Source of the DNA: Rhizaria sp. SCN 62-66
Taxonomy: Eukaryota; Rhizaria, unplaced
DNA: 64,000 nucleotides
Reading direction: 5' to 3'
Assembly (NCBI GenBank): GCA_001724265.1
Contig: MEDY01000012.1
Coordinates: 124,001 to 188,000 of the forward strand
Shown here: positions 33,001-43,292 of the stretch, piece by piece
Layout of the letters: every line of letters begins with the position of its first letter
How positions within the stretch are numbered: position 1 is the first letter of the stretch
Notes under the pieces: model-generated
Database searches by the model: none
What the model was told of the DNA's origin: nothing
What the model saw: the letters and a program-made list of their open reading frames with translations, nothing else
Program-made: the position numbers and the translations under genes

Positions 33001-33234
33001 GCGGTGAGCAGCCTGCACGCAGTGGCGTCGGGCAAGTACCAGTACGCGCACGCGACGACGGGCCGCGAGAGCGAGGTCGCCGCGATCCCAAACATCCCGC
33101 GCACGGACGCTGCACAGATGATGGCGCGCTTGCAAGGCAACCCCGAGGCAGCGGCGGCCGCGGCGGCAGCGGCGGCTAACGGCAAGGGGAAGAAGAACAA
33201 AGGAGGAAACGAGACGGAGCTCACACGTCGTTGA
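30052..33234 (+). CDS. Type I single-pass membrane protein, unknown function
   Basis: Single exon, 1060 residues, stop TGA. The N-terminus (RLFGVVLAMLCILTITDTAHG) is a signal peptide cleaved near 28. The ectodomain (about 28-527) has many Asn-X-Ser/Thr sites and beta-rich segments (VEVHIDVRVPYYM, VLTLDICGNGF) but no family I can name; a faint resemblance to PIG-X-like ectodomains (LHARIYSPFG) is too weak to use. A membrane helix lies at about 532-554 (ALVAAVVVAIIVLVLAVAAAV), followed by a roughly 500-residue cytosolic tail. The tail has a Cys-containing juxtamembrane stretch (LICPCLGG, possible palmitoylation), two Asp/Glu runs, Ser-Lys-Gly-Arg repeats, and an Ala-rich Lys-ending C-terminus. 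A surface receptor or adhesion protein is plausible, as inference. Confidence 0.8.
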   Translation: MLTRFVNRLFGVVLAMLCILTITDTAHGSPSLADEVPDISNFLNIYLIPPTSPHQFTVATNSPVVYNVSLHDSYVPLLVNGTADAACLKPVVNKLSNARELALPDSATTATLLVTVSEAFPWMTANIKRVEVAIKAAGFVPSAELMDARVGRVAVNSLLPTAHSLVDSTEGLLVTVLYGSNLASDSITHSMNYHANDDDDDSLLVFAATTLHARIYSPFGLPLAKDLVLSLFIPKLASAAPASAMPAPLSGFAVTFSPSPVLADDFNVIDAYNAGDTDISKDDTGSAAQKLLKFLVTNGVAAASFEPALTITTSLTTSPVLSAIANDASAADLVPSPMNDASSMINTMPVARTSRVGTKERFQLQVKQQNQQLTTADTDSDLSSSNESVEVHIDVRVPYYMNEPIVTFTHTDNLNNDNGVNLVTRSTIAGSESRGDRHYTATVTVSRGPTVGTPVADLPGVLTLDICGNGFVTAPGYTYSNTDESDSDSREIVFAPVTLTLTPMTPSPASAYRPATVTYVKACDRQAAMSPALVAAVVVAIIVLVLAVAAAVWHFFRVIHRGRTFPGAEGDLEAEAEWDRARLRAQHRRGLAHGDDDALATRSALALNDSAASSDRASQSYAQRMPFLSLICPCLGGIFATVNSAGAGEKKRKNRRVAGVASCGSGEGGVTGYLNSDDDEDDEYDYHENVVIGNDDDDEDIEEGLGNSSSFSKGFADGTRLTVLQHSTSSNNSNDNSASVTVATPSSAIPINIQSNNNHGDENSASSKPRSTSKGRSLSKGRSASKGLFMPPEPGSGVTVSTNPTRTARSPIAQIENIDDLIADAKAKAAAEEAAAKANAFTASDTTAAAAAETVGAGATLGDGASASASAGAGEVISVRGGGAQRARGSTVDVNNGAAVSNTASAHNGDMRVPLESATLASSSSSISTSKTATAGAGETTDGGDDPRSVVVIRGGRKSRSTISAAPSSGAATAGGHSAGNGAAVSSLHAVASGKYQYAHATTGRESEVAAIPNIPRTDAAQMMARLQGNPEAAAAAAAAAANGKGKKNKGGNETELTRR

Positions 33235-33658
33235 AATTATTTCCACTTCCCTAAAATGTAGAAATAAGTTGACGTTTTAATGTCGTTTTAGAGAATTTAA
33301 GATTGTATACTTAGTCTTTGACATGATTTTTTTTTTAACTTTACAACGCTGTGGTGGCCTGCTCCGACTGGCATGGAACGGGTCGGGCTGGCTGTGCAAC
33401 TTGAAAATAAATGCCACTTTCCATTTTCACTCCAAACGACAATTTCTGCGGACTCCGCCGAGTGATGAAATTCAACATATACTTAAGCACGACTTTGACG
33501 CATGAATTTTTTCAATCTTTCACCGGCGTGCTCCCAAACCTTACGTATCATCTTCTGTGAACCTTTTAGTTGCACTCACCACTCCGACCCACATTGGCCT
33601 CTCCCCAAGGTAACTGACCCTGCTCTTGAGCTACACCCAACACGGTACTTGAAGCGCC
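33235..33658. other. AT-rich spacer
   Basis: Between two + strand genes; contains the first gene's 3' end and the giant gene's promoter. The frame upstream of the ATG at 33659 closes with TGA at 33650, supporting that start. No other feature. Confidence 0.6.
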
Positions 33659-36600
33659 ATGCCGCGCATTCGATTTTTTCCTGCGGCACAAGGGTCGTCC
33701 TCTAAGCCCGCGTTGCGTCCCATGCCGCATCCGCCAGTTTCGACCCCCACCAAGACTTCAGCACCTCAGGTCAACCAAGAAGGGGTTCCGACTCACTTAA
33801 CTGCAACTGCTCCAGCACTAATCTCTACCGGTGCCGCTCCATGCGAAAACGTGCGGCCCTCCTCGCGACGCACCGAACCCGCGTCTCCGGCGTGGTCGCG
33901 TCTGCGCGGCGAGCAGGCGCACTACGACGCCATCGCGCACGAGCTTGACGGGACCCCCGCGGCAACCCCGCTCCGCTCCACACCGCAGCCTTTCTCTCAG
34001 CAACAGCATAAACACCAGGACGTGCTGCGCTCGATGCGGACTGATCAGCTGCTCATGCATCAGCTGACTGACCAGGTGACACCAGCTGATGTTGATGTCG
34101 TCGTAACTGCTGAGTCGAGTCCGATCAAGTTTGCTACTAGCAGCAATGAGGCAGGGGGCTGCGTTGAGGGTGTTGTCGCGTCCTCAAGTCAACCTCCTCT
34201 CACTGACAAGGGCGACTATACAAGCGCTGCAGTGCTACACTCAACGTTTACTGAGCCGAACGATGATGATCAGCAGACGACGAGAAGCTCTGCTCCTGGC
34301 GCATCAGTAAGCGTTGATACAACGACGAAATCCTCCGCGAATGCTGTTAACAAAAACGACTCAGCTTGCAACCATCCTGACGCCCTAGCTTTGTCGACCG
34401 ATCTGCCGGCAAGTAACGACAGGGTTGCGCCAGACACAGCCGCGGCGCCACATGCGTCCTCTGCCCCGCCTCTCTCATCACACACTCAGCCTCGCGTGTC
34501 GCGTGCACCCCCCGTCCATGCACCGCACTTGCCCCCAGTCGGAGTCTCTCTCAACACAGACGCGACTGTCAGTGCCAGCGCAGGCGCTGCGGGCATCAGC
34601 ATCCGCAGTCGTCGCTCGAGCCGTCCCGTCGTGAACGCCAACAGCGCTAGCGCAAGCACGAACGGGAGCAACAATCACAATAGTCTCAACACCGAGTCTA
34701 CGCTGGTTGCGCCGCAGTCGCGCGCGTCACTGCTGCCCCCACCAGTGACTGCGACAAACATGCTCGTGCGCTCCCGGCCTTTGCCGCGCCCTGTGGTGCG
34801 CCGCCCGTTGCCCCCGCCGCTGCAGCCCATGCAGGCACAGCAGGAGATGCACGCGCATTTGGTGTCAGTTGCGCAGACAAGCGCCATCTCGCTTCCGAGT
34901 GTGCTAAGCAGAGACCAGATGTCGCCCACGAGAGGTGACACTCTCGCCAGCACTGCACATGACTGCACTCAAGATGGCAACGCAAACTATGGAGATGTGT
35001 TTGCTCGTTTGTGTGTAGACGCAGGTGCACACGACGGTGACGACGCGCTACTCGTGAGCACAGATTCCAGCGTAAGCGTAAGTGCGCACGCAAACATGGA
35101 CGACTTAAACCACGCTGTGCATGTACACTCGCCGGAAGCCACCAACATGAGCGCTCATGCAGAGCAGTCCGATCTATTTCTCGCACACTTGCAGGCTCCA
35201 CAGTCTTTCCGTCCGCAGCAGTCGCTCTCCGAGCTGGCCGAGTCCCTCTCCGCAGCGCCGCCGCTGCTGTCGGCCCGCGACCGCGCTGCGCTGGCCGTGG
35301 CGCAGCGCCGCACCGCCGCCGCAGAGGGCGCAGTTGCCGAGGCCGCGGCGGCTATGAAGGCTCGGAGGGCTCGCGGGAGCAAGGGTACGCACGCTGCGAG
35401 CAGCGGTATCACAAGAATTGAGACTACCACTCGTGCTGCCAATAATGTTGTTGCCAACAGCGACGCCATCGACGAAAACACAAGCGTGGCTGAGGCTCAC
35501 GGCGACACCGGACCACATGTGAATGGAAGTCTGAGCGCCGTTCCACTCTTGACCGAGATGACTGATGCAAGTGCTAGCGCGCCTGTCACCGGAGCCACTA
35601 GTGCTGATCGCTACAACGCTATGTCGGCCGATGTAATCACTGTCAGTGACTCCACACTACGCACGATGCCTTCAGCCGAAGACGTGCTCAGCGGACTGCT
35701 TGTGCGGTCCAAGCCTGCGCGCGCACCGCGCCCGAAGCGCTCAGCGCCTATTGCCAGCAGTGACAGCACAAACAACAGCAACAGCAGCTTGTCTGCAGCA
35801 GAATATGCAAACTCTGCCACACGCGCGAGTCCCACTAACCCTGCATTGCCGCAGCATCATCACCAGGCGCAGCATCAGCACCCGCAGCCGCAGTCCTGCC
35901 AGTCCCTGCCCCTGCGCGTGACCCTGCCCCGGCGCGGGCCGGACCTCAGCGTCCCGGCCACCGCGGCACTCGCGGCACGCCGTGCGGCGCAGCGCGCGCG
36001 GGCGCTGTGCCGGCCGCTGCTGACCGCGGCGTGGGCTGACGCCGCTGCCGATGCCGCTGCGGACGCTGCCGTTGATGCTGACACTGCGTTCAATCTTTAC
36101 GGTCATGCTGGCGACGACCCCGGACGCGCTTATGACATGGACTATATCAGCAGTGATGGCGCTACTGCGTCCTGCGCTGGTCCTGCAAAAGAGAGTGCGC
36201 TGGTCGTGTGGATGCGCGCCCAAGGCCACTTGTCAAACGCGGGTGCCAGTAGTGCATCTGCAAGCGCGTTTGCATTGTCCAAGAACGACGTCGAGACCGC
36301 AGAGCGCGCCGCTCAGGCGCTGGCCCCGTCGCAGCGGCAGCGCGTGCCGGGCATCGCGCTGCTTTCTGTGGGCTACGCGGTCACCGCAGTCACCGTGCCC
36401 ACGGTCACCGTCGTGACGCAGATGAGTCTGGCGAAAATATCAGTGGTCGGAGTGCCGTTCATGCCTGTCGAGCTCAATGACGCCAACGATTGTGTCGCGG
36501 GCTGTGCAACACACCTTGTCGTCGGCAACACACTCGATGTCACAGTGACCCATTTGCGCCTTGATTGCGACCATGCGTTTGAATGTGACTGTGACAGCGC

Positions 36601-39600
36601 CTGTGGCGGAAGCTGTGACGGCCACTGGCGCCAGATCGCCGCCGCCGCCAACTACACGCGCGCGACAGTATCGGCTAAACTGTGGCCGGCAACAGAGCAG
36701 CGCTATCATAGCCACACCGGTCAGAACGCTGCTAGCCATAACCACGGTATTTACCTGCATGACAGTGAATTTGCCAAACTACTTGATGATGTCAACGTTC
36801 AGACTGTTGATGTATCAGGGAGCATGTCACCATCATTGCATATTAGCCGCGACTACGTCGAATGTGAGTGGGAGTTGGCGTCACTGATGGCGGACGATAT
36901 GCTGCAGCTAAGCGACGACGATCACACGCCCTACGCACATCCATATTCTGCTCCTCTCAACTCCCCAACTAGCTCGAACATGGACACTGCTGACTGTGAG
37001 GCAACGGTCGTAACACCAGCCGCCTATGTGCAGGATGACTCGGAGCCTAATGAGATGAGTTGTATTGGTATCGACACCGCGGCCGATATTTGCAGTGACT
37101 TTGCGACAGTCTTCAACATGGATCCCACGTGCAACGATGCGATCAAGGTGACCCCTGCACTGTGTGATTTTATGTCTGCCAAATCCGTGTATAATGACGC
37201 AGTCCTCAGCGACAGTTGCAACGCTATCATCGTCACTGACCGTGCAGGTCTGAGTTGTCATGATTTTGACGACGACACCTCGCTGCTGCACCCCGAAGCA
37301 ACTTTGACGACAAACAACAATGATCTCGGTATTATCACAATCAGCATTGAAGGTGCTGCCCCAGCAGGTGTCGCGTGCGCTGGCGCTGTGCACATTGATG
37401 CCACGTGCTCTGCTGACTCTGAGTCGACGCTGTGCCGGGTTAACTGTGGATCACCCGGCCTGTACTTCTACTACCCACAGCTCAGTAGCGCTCGCACCTG
37501 TGAAAACTCTATGACGCCGCAGAGTCTCGCGCTGTTACTCGCCGGCCGCCGCAGCTCTGTCCCTGCGCCAGTCCCGGGCCAGCTGTCACACTGCATGTCG
37601 TTCCCAGTGTCGAGTTTCTTGCCATCTCCCTGGGTACACCAGCATAGTTCTATGCAACAACCGCTAAAGGTGCCGCATACTGAGGCTAAGGATGTGGCGA
37701 CAGCGCTGCTCCAACGACACTTGTCAGACGCTCTGTTATTATCTGCAGCAGCGCATGACATTTCATCGGAAGTCGTCGCAATGCCTCTTGCTGCCGATGT
37801 TGACGTTGATGTGGAGTATATGTCGCTGCCAGACGAGGACTTTCCCTACGCCGCTGAGGTGACTGCTCTTGACGGCGACACTTTTGGCGAAGACGCGTAT
37901 TGCCTTCAAAACATGGATTACATTCAGAACCAAGTGTTCTCAGGTTATTCGGTATTTGATGAGAGTGTCAATAGCGACAAACATGTTGCGGCTTCAACCA
38001 TTCGCGAGTTACGCCGGCTTGTCTCGACTACGGCTCACAGCAATGATGATGTGAGCGTGGCACGCGATGTTTGTGACCACGTTGGGTGCGGATACGCGCG
38101 TGTCGGGCACGCGCCGCTTTTACAAACGGCATTGCCGCAGCTGCACATGTATGGAGCAATTTCCCCGCAGCCACAGTCGACACAGCCTGAAGAGATGCCC
38201 CACAGAGCGCAGTGTTTAGTCACACGCATTGGCGCTGCCACAGCACGGCAATGCGCGCTGGCTCTAACACAGCGTTACAATGTTGGCACACAACGTCGCG
38301 CTACTATTGCAGCAAATCTGCGTGCTGCTGGTGAAGACAATGCTTACAACAGCAGTGACATATTCACACTCGAAGTTCCTTTAATTACAGTCAATGATGC
38401 GCTTGTTAACATCTACTCTACTTCTCTCGGGTCCACAAACATAGGGATTATTGAGCGCGTAAGCAACGTTGATGCCACGCTGCGCTGCTTTGACCCTAAC
38501 TCATTCTGTCATTGCGACGCTCGTAGCCATATCGGCAGCGCCGTGTTCGCCGCTGACGGTCATTCTCACTCTGCTATTTACAGCCACTGCGTTGACTCAG
38601 CCGACCTGCTCCAGATGTATCCCTGCACCAGCCCGGCCTCTTGCATCAACAACAGCGACGCTCTTAGTCGTACACCCGTTCAAAGTCGCACAGTCGTAGG
38701 CACTTGCGCTCTCTGTGTCCACTGGAACACGCCGGGTGACTGTGACGACTGCAGCAACAACGCGCCCATCAATAATCATTGCGGCACACATAGTCGCTGC
38801 GACTGTATCGGCCCATGTGACTGTGAGCACGACAGCACTCGCTTCCTCGGCATGACCTCAGTGCTCACCGACACACCGTACGCGCGCGTTCCTCACGGCA
38901 CATACTTCATGCCTCGCGGCAACTCTGCAAATGCAAACGGTGGCCGTGCTGACACAAACTCATGTGACAGTGCAGCTACGCTGGACGATAGTGACCAGAA
39001 CACAGACAGCAATGGCGGCGCTGCGTCCTCCATGCTCGACCTCGCGCCAGTGCCACTGCCCCTCGCCGCGCTCGGCTGGGCCGTGACCAGCGGGTCCGCC
39101 ACAGACGCCGTCACCGCAGCAGCCGCAGCGGCGGCAGCGGCGGCCGCGGCGACCGCAGCGACGGGGCAGCGCGCAAAGGGCGCTAGCGCTGGCACGCGCA
39201 CAGCAGGTTCTGCACCTGTAGTCGGCGGTGTCGCACGGCTGACTGGCGCGATGAAGGCGCGTATGAACCGCGCCCTTAAGGCACCGCCCCCGCCGCGGCC
39301 GACTGACCCCGCAGCAATTGCCGCGGCGCGAGCGCTGTCGATGGCCGTGATGGCAAAGCAACAGATGGAGCAGAATAGCAAGGCTGTTGCCAGTGGCACT
39401 GCGTTAGCTGGCGGCGGTAAGAAAGCTGTAGGCGGACTCACCAAGCGTAATAGGGCCGCGGCGCCTTTGTTGCTCAATACGGCGAGCAGCAACCGTGCAA
39501 GCAGCGGCGGTCAGCAGCAACTGAAGCCGGTCTACGCGGGGCTTGGCAAAGGAACGTTCAAGCTTGAAGGGCCAGTCTACAAGCGCTCTCGCATTGCGAC

Positions 39601-42600
39601 CACCCCCGCCACTGCCAGTGCTGACACAAATGGTAACAACAGTGGAAGTAATGATGCCACAGACACGCAAGCGAGCGATGCGGACGCTGCTGTCACAGCC
39701 GCAACGCAAACATGCGCTGACAATGCCGACGTTCAACTGCCCCTTATCTCCGGCCCTAACAACGCCAGCGATGATGAGGGTTTGGCTGATGACAGCCCCG
39801 ATGACACTGATGAGACCATTGTACGCCTCAGCTGCTACGACATCGCATACGGCCCCGACTTCTGCGCAGACCACACGCACACCAAGGATTGCGACTGCGA
39901 AGACTGCGAGTGCGATCTGGATACAAGCAACAGCATGCCCGTAGTCGCCGCCCTGCGCTCTGCGCTCACGCTCTCGGCATTCGCGCGCTGCGCACCGCGT
40001 GCGTACGACGCCTGCGACCCGTCGTTACGTCTGCCGGTGCCCGCGCTCCGTTTCGACCTCGACCGCCAACGGCGCTGCACTGCACAGGGCGTCGCGGTGC
40101 CTCACATCAGCGCGTCGCCGGGCCTGGCCGTGCGGAGCCGTGCAGGCGGCGCTGGTCTGGTCGGCGACCTGTGGGCCGCGTCCAACTGGGCTGCGAGTCT
40201 GCTCACTGCATGGTCACAGCCCACGGTCGCGGTCGACACCGCTCATCATACGGTTGTAGTAGTGTCATCAGGCACTCGTGCGCGTAGTCCCACTCGCCGC
40301 CCCAGTGAGTTTCTTCCAGCTACGCGTTTGCCCGCAGTTAGTTTCTCGCTCACGATCGGCTCCATTGATGCAAGCGCGTTCGACTCGCCGTGGCCGGCGA
40401 CGGAGCTCGTGCCAAGTCCGTTTGCAGCTAGTAGCTCGACGCGCAGCATGGCGGAGTTTAGCTACAGCAGTTGCACTGAAAGTTCTGTTGCTGATCGCGA
40501 TACGTTTACTGACACAAACATCGCTACCGCCGCTAACTCACTCCGCAGTAACCTAGGCCTCGGGCTCGCAGTTGCTTACAGCGCGCCCGCGTTTGCCCCG
40601 CTGCGGTCCCGCCACTGCCGCCGCCGCGCGTGCCGCCGCTGCGCCGCGGTCACTGCCGACAACGCCGCGCTACTTGCAGACAGCGACACTTCTGGTGCTC
40701 AGGGTGGAGTGGATCCCAGCGATGCTCCCGCCGACGCCGACGACAATGACGACGAGTGCGAGCTTGACGACTGCGACACTGCGGTGCTGCTGCACCGGCT
40801 GCTCGTAGTCGCTGACGCCGCACTGCCATTGGCATCCGTCGCGACGCTGCAGGAGCGGAGTCCGCCTGCACCACAGCAGCCGGACCGGCTTCCGCGGTCT
40901 GCGGCTGACTCTTCCGCTGCACGCCATGACGCGTCCGCTTTGCACGGCACCCCTAGTCCTCAGCGTGAGAGCCGGGATGGCGGTGCTGCCGTGGTTGCTG
41001 ACGGCGGTGATGGCGACGACGACGGCGGTGATGGTGGCGACGATGACTGCATCGTGACTGGGGGCAGCAGTGGTGCCCTGCATCGGCCTGACCCAACGAC
41101 TGCACGCAGCATGAGTGGGTTCAAAACACAGAGCTACGACAGGGCGAGCAGTGAGCGTGACGCATGGCTCGGGCCTCAGCCTGAGCTGCAACACTGGCGA
41201 CACCAACATGCGTGCTACGGCGCGCGCCATGGCGGCAGCTGGCAGGAGCACCACGGTGCAGCAGCTGAACAGCATTATAACCTTGATCACGAGGGAAGCG
41301 GTAACGTTCAGCACTCGTTTCACCGGTCTCAGTCTCAGCACGTCAACGCAAACGCGCATCAACACCACGATGCGCAGCAGCAGTGGCGCCGCGAGCAGGA
41401 GCAGTGGCAGCGTCATCAGCACCGGCCACATACGCAGTGGCAGCACAGTCGAGACGAGCCGTGGCACCCGGCCCACGCCGACCGTCAACGGCAGCTGCGC
41501 GAGCAGTGGGGCAACCGCTCTGCCGCGCCAGGCGGCTCTGTTGTCGGGCGCGGGACTGCTCGCGACGCGGCGGCTAGCGCCTGGGTGGCCCCCGGCGTCT
41601 GTGTGAGCGCCGAGCAGGTGTTGCTGCTGTCCCCACCGCCGGGGCCCACGCGCGACGACCCCATGTCGCCGCCGCGGCGCTCCACCTTCGTACTGCCCGT
41701 GCTCGGCAACGGCACCAGCGCGCGCGGCAGTTACAGCCACAGTTATAGCGGAGCATTTGAGGCCATCGATATTGCGCATATTGAGACGTCTGCGGCGCCA
41801 TTTCAGGGAGCGCCGCTAGCAAGCTTTTCAACGGCGCCATTGGCTGGCTTTGTCCCACACCAACCTCTGCAGCTCCCTCAATCCCAAGCACGGTCGCAGC
41901 ATCAGCTACAGCCGCATACGCTGCCTTTGCTGCCGGCCGCATCGGCACAGTCAGCGGCCACAAGCGGCGGCGGAGCCGTAGGCCCAGCGCAGACTGTGAG
42001 CTCGAGCGCTAATGCAAGTGCTCCTGCTGGTGCGCGCACAGCGGCCCAGGCAGCAGGTGCGACGCCGCGGCCGGTCGACCCGCGGCTGGGGCGCAAGCGC
42101 CCCGCCTCCGCTCTCACGCTGTCAATTGCTCGCAGCGCCACCGGGGAAAGCTCTGGGGTGACACCGGGCTCTGCGCAGTCCGGCGGCTGGAGCGGTGACG
42201 GCAGCAGCAGCACAGACGTCGGCAGCGGCAGCGGCGGCGCTGGCGGGGTGTGGCTTCCTGCAGCGCAACAACAACCGTCTCAGACATCGTCACAACCGCC
42301 GCACCAGCAACAGAGTTGGACTGCCACACTGCAGGCACAACAGCGGTCGCAACAAGAGCATGCATCTTGGCAGCAACAGCACAGCAACTGGCAAGGGGAA
42401 TCCGTACCACAACAGCAACACCAGTACGACCAGCAACAGCAGCAACATGAGCAGTGGCGCCCGCAGCAGTCTGGCGACAACGCTGCGCAACCACACAACG
42501 ACAGCAACAACGACACGCTACAGCAACCGGCGTACCTCCCGCAAGAGCCGCAGCAACTGCGCCCGCCGCAGCCGTCCCCGCGCCCCGCCAGCGCCGTCTT

Positions 42601-43108
42601 CGGCGCCGGCAGCGGACTCCGACAGCACGCGGCGCCCAACAGCAGCCACAGTCACGCAGGTCTCGCGCACGGCTACGCGCAAATACCCGGTGCTCACGCA
42701 GCCCATTCTTACAATAGTGGACTCAACCATAACCACAGCGTGTTCAATAACTCCATTGACTTCTCCGGCTTTGCGACTCCCGCGAGCGCGCGTGCAGGTG
42801 CGAGCGTGAGTGCGAGCGGCTTCAGCACTGGTTTCAGCACGAGCGCGACGCCGCGGGCCTGGCGCGGCGGCGGGCTCGGCGGGGCTAGTGCGCGTGTTAA
42901 GCAGCAACGGCAGCAGCAGCAACATGGGGCGAAGGGACAGAGCAGGGGAGGGGTGGAACAAATGTGGGCTGCTGGCACACCGAGCAACAATAACCAGAGT
43001 ACTGCCAACGCCAACAGCGGAGCTGGCGCAGGTGTTTACATGTACAGCAACAATGGCAACGTGCGCCCTGGCATGGGCGGCGCTGGTGGCAACAGGAGGG
43101 CATGGTGA
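33659..43108 (+). CDS. Giant low-complexity protein of unknown function (3149 residues)
   Basis: One uninterrupted exon of 9.45 kb, stop TGA. I do not recognise a known domain. Visible: several Cys/His/Asp clusters that look metal-binding, near 970-990 (CDCDSACGGSCDGHW), 1682-1726 (CALC, CDDC, HCGTHSRCDC), 2074-2090 (DHTHTKDCDCEDCEC) and 2318-2329 (RHCRRRACRRC). There are blocks of ordinary composition with Leu/Val-rich strands between about 850 and 2250, a polyalanine run near 1820, a His/Gln/Trp-rich region near 2500-2610, and a Gln/Gly/Ser-rich C-terminal third ending in RRAW. A basic KRPAS patch occurs near 2810. No signal peptide or membrane helix, so cytosolic or nuclear is likely. The absence of any stop or intron over 9.45 kb makes a real gene near certain. 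Confidence 0.85.
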   Translation: MPRIRFFPAAQGSSSKPALRPMPHPPVSTPTKTSAPQVNQEGVPTHLTATAPALISTGAAPCENVRPSSRRTEPASPAWSRLRGEQAHYDAIAHELDGTPAATPLRSTPQPFSQQQHKHQDVLRSMRTDQLLMHQLTDQVTPADVDVVVTAESSPIKFATSSNEAGGCVEGVVASSSQPPLTDKGDYTSAAVLHSTFTEPNDDDQQTTRSSAPGASVSVDTTTKSSANAVNKNDSACNHPDALALSTDLPASNDRVAPDTAAAPHASSAPPLSSHTQPRVSRAPPVHAPHLPPVGVSLNTDATVSASAGAAGISIRSRRSSRPVVNANSASASTNGSNNHNSLNTESTLVAPQSRASLLPPPVTATNMLVRSRPLPRPVVRRPLPPPLQPMQAQQEMHAHLVSVAQTSAISLPSVLSRDQMSPTRGDTLASTAHDCTQDGNANYGDVFARLCVDAGAHDGDDALLVSTDSSVSVSAHANMDDLNHAVHVHSPEATNMSAHAEQSDLFLAHLQAPQSFRPQQSLSELAESLSAAPPLLSARDRAALAVAQRRTAAAEGAVAEAAAAMKARRARGSKGTHAASSGITRIETTTRAANNVVANSDAIDENTSVAEAHGDTGPHVNGSLSAVPLLTEMTDASASAPVTGATSADRYNAMSADVITVSDSTLRTMPSAEDVLSGLLVRSKPARAPRPKRSAPIASSDSTNNSNSSLSAAEYANSATRASPTNPALPQHHHQAQHQHPQPQSCQSLPLRVTLPRRGPDLSVPATAALAARRAAQRARALCRPLLTAAWADAAADAAADAAVDADTAFNLYGHAGDDPGRAYDMDYISSDGATASCAGPAKESALVVWMRAQGHLSNAGASSASASAFALSKNDVETAERAAQALAPSQRQRVPGIALLSVGYAVTAVTVPTVTVVTQMSLAKISVVGVPFMPVELNDANDCVAGCATHLVVGNTLDVTVTHLRLDCDHAFECDCDSACGGSCDGHWRQIAAAANYTRATVSAKLWPATEQRYHSHTGQNAASHNHGIYLHDSEFAKLLDDVNVQTVDVSGSMSPSLHISRDYVECEWELASLMADDMLQLSDDDHTPYAHPYSAPLNSPTSSNMDTADCEATVVTPAAYVQDDSEPNEMSCIGIDTAADICSDFATVFNMDPTCNDAIKVTPALCDFMSAKSVYNDAVLSDSCNAIIVTDRAGLSCHDFDDDTSLLHPEATLTTNNNDLGIITISIEGAAPAGVACAGAVHIDATCSADSESTLCRVNCGSPGLYFYYPQLSSARTCENSMTPQSLALLLAGRRSSVPAPVPGQLSHCMSFPVSSFLPSPWVHQHSSMQQPLKVPHTEAKDVATALLQRHLSDALLLSAAAHDISSEVVAMPLAADVDVDVEYMSLPDEDFPYAAEVTALDGDTFGEDAYCLQNMDYIQNQVFSGYSVFDESVNSDKHVAASTIRELRRLVSTTAHSNDDVSVARDVCDHVGCGYARVGHAPLLQTALPQLHMYGAISPQPQSTQPEEMPHRAQCLVTRIGAATARQCALALTQRYNVGTQRRATIAANLRAAGEDNAYNSSDIFTLEVPLITVNDALVNIYSTSLGSTNIGIIERVSNVDATLRCFDPNSFCHCDARSHIGSAVFAADGHSHSAIYSHCVDSADLLQMYPCTSPASCINNSDALSRTPVQSRTVVGTCALCVHWNTPGDCDDCSNNAPINNHCGTHSRCDCIGPCDCEHDSTRFLGMTSVLTDTPYARVPHGTYFMPRGNSANANGGRADTNSCDSAATLDDSDQNTDSNGGAASSMLDLAPVPLPLAALGWAVTSGSATDAVTAAAAAAAAAAAATAATGQRAKGASAGTRTAGSAPVVGGVARLTGAMKARMNRALKAPPPPRPTDPAAIAAARALSMAVMAKQQMEQNSKAVASGTALAGGGKKAVGGLTKRNRAAAPLLLNTASSNRASSGGQQQLKPVYAGLGKGTFKLEGPVYKRSRIATTPATASADTNGNNSGSNDATDTQASDADAAVTAATQTCADNADVQLPLISGPNNASDDEGLADDSPDDTDETIVRLSCYDIAYGPDFCADHTHTKDCDCEDCECDLDTSNSMPVVAALRSALTLSAFARCAPRAYDACDPSLRLPVPALRFDLDRQRRCTAQGVAVPHISASPGLAVRSRAGGAGLVGDLWAASNWAASLLTAWSQPTVAVDTAHHTVVVVSSGTRARSPTRRPSEFLPATRLPAVSFSLTIGSIDASAFDSPWPATELVPSPFAASSSTRSMAEFSYSSCTESSVADRDTFTDTNIATAANSLRSNLGLGLAVAYSAPAFAPLRSRHCRRRACRRCAAVTADNAALLADSDTSGAQGGVDPSDAPADADDNDDECELDDCDTAVLLHRLLVVADAALPLASVATLQERSPPAPQQPDRLPRSAADSSAARHDASALHGTPSPQRESRDGGAAVVADGGDGDDDGGDGGDDDCIVTGGSSGALHRPDPTTARSMSGFKTQSYDRASSERDAWLGPQPELQHWRHQHACYGARHGGSWQEHHGAAAEQHYNLDHEGSGNVQHSFHRSQSQHVNANAHQHHDAQQQWRREQEQWQRHQHRPHTQWQHSRDEPWHPAHADRQRQLREQWGNRSAAPGGSVVGRGTARDAAASAWVAPGVCVSAEQVLLLSPPPGPTRDDPMSPPRRSTFVLPVLGNGTSARGSYSHSYSGAFEAIDIAHIETSAAPFQGAPLASFSTAPLAGFVPHQPLQLPQSQARSQHQLQPHTLPLLPAASAQSAATSGGGAVGPAQTVSSSANASAPAGARTAAQAAGATPRPVDPRLGRKRPASALTLSIARSATGESSGVTPGSAQSGGWSGDGSSSTDVGSGSGGAGGVWLPAAQQQPSQTSSQPPHQQQSWTATLQAQQRSQQEHASWQQQHSNWQGESVPQQQHQYDQQQQQHEQWRPQQSGDNAAQPHNDSNNDTLQQPAYLPQEPQQLRPPQPSPRPASAVFGAGSGLRQHAAPNSSHSHAGLAHGYAQIPGAHAAHSYNSGLNHNHSVFNNSIDFSGFATPASARAGASVSASGFSTGFSTSATPRAWRGGGLGGASARVKQQRQQQQHGAKGQSRGGVEQMWAAGTPSNNNQSTANANSGAGAGVYMYSNNGNVRPGMGGAGGNRRAW

Positions 43109-43292
43109 GTGCACGTGCACTGCAGCACACCAGGGCCAACACACTGACATATCAAAACATGCGAAACGGATGGATGACGATAGAAAGTCGGATTGATATT
43201 GTATGATCACATTAAATCAAGAGGAAAGAACTAATTAATAAACTATTTAACATTGAGCGCAAACGAACGCGTCTTAGAAAGGAATGGAGCAA

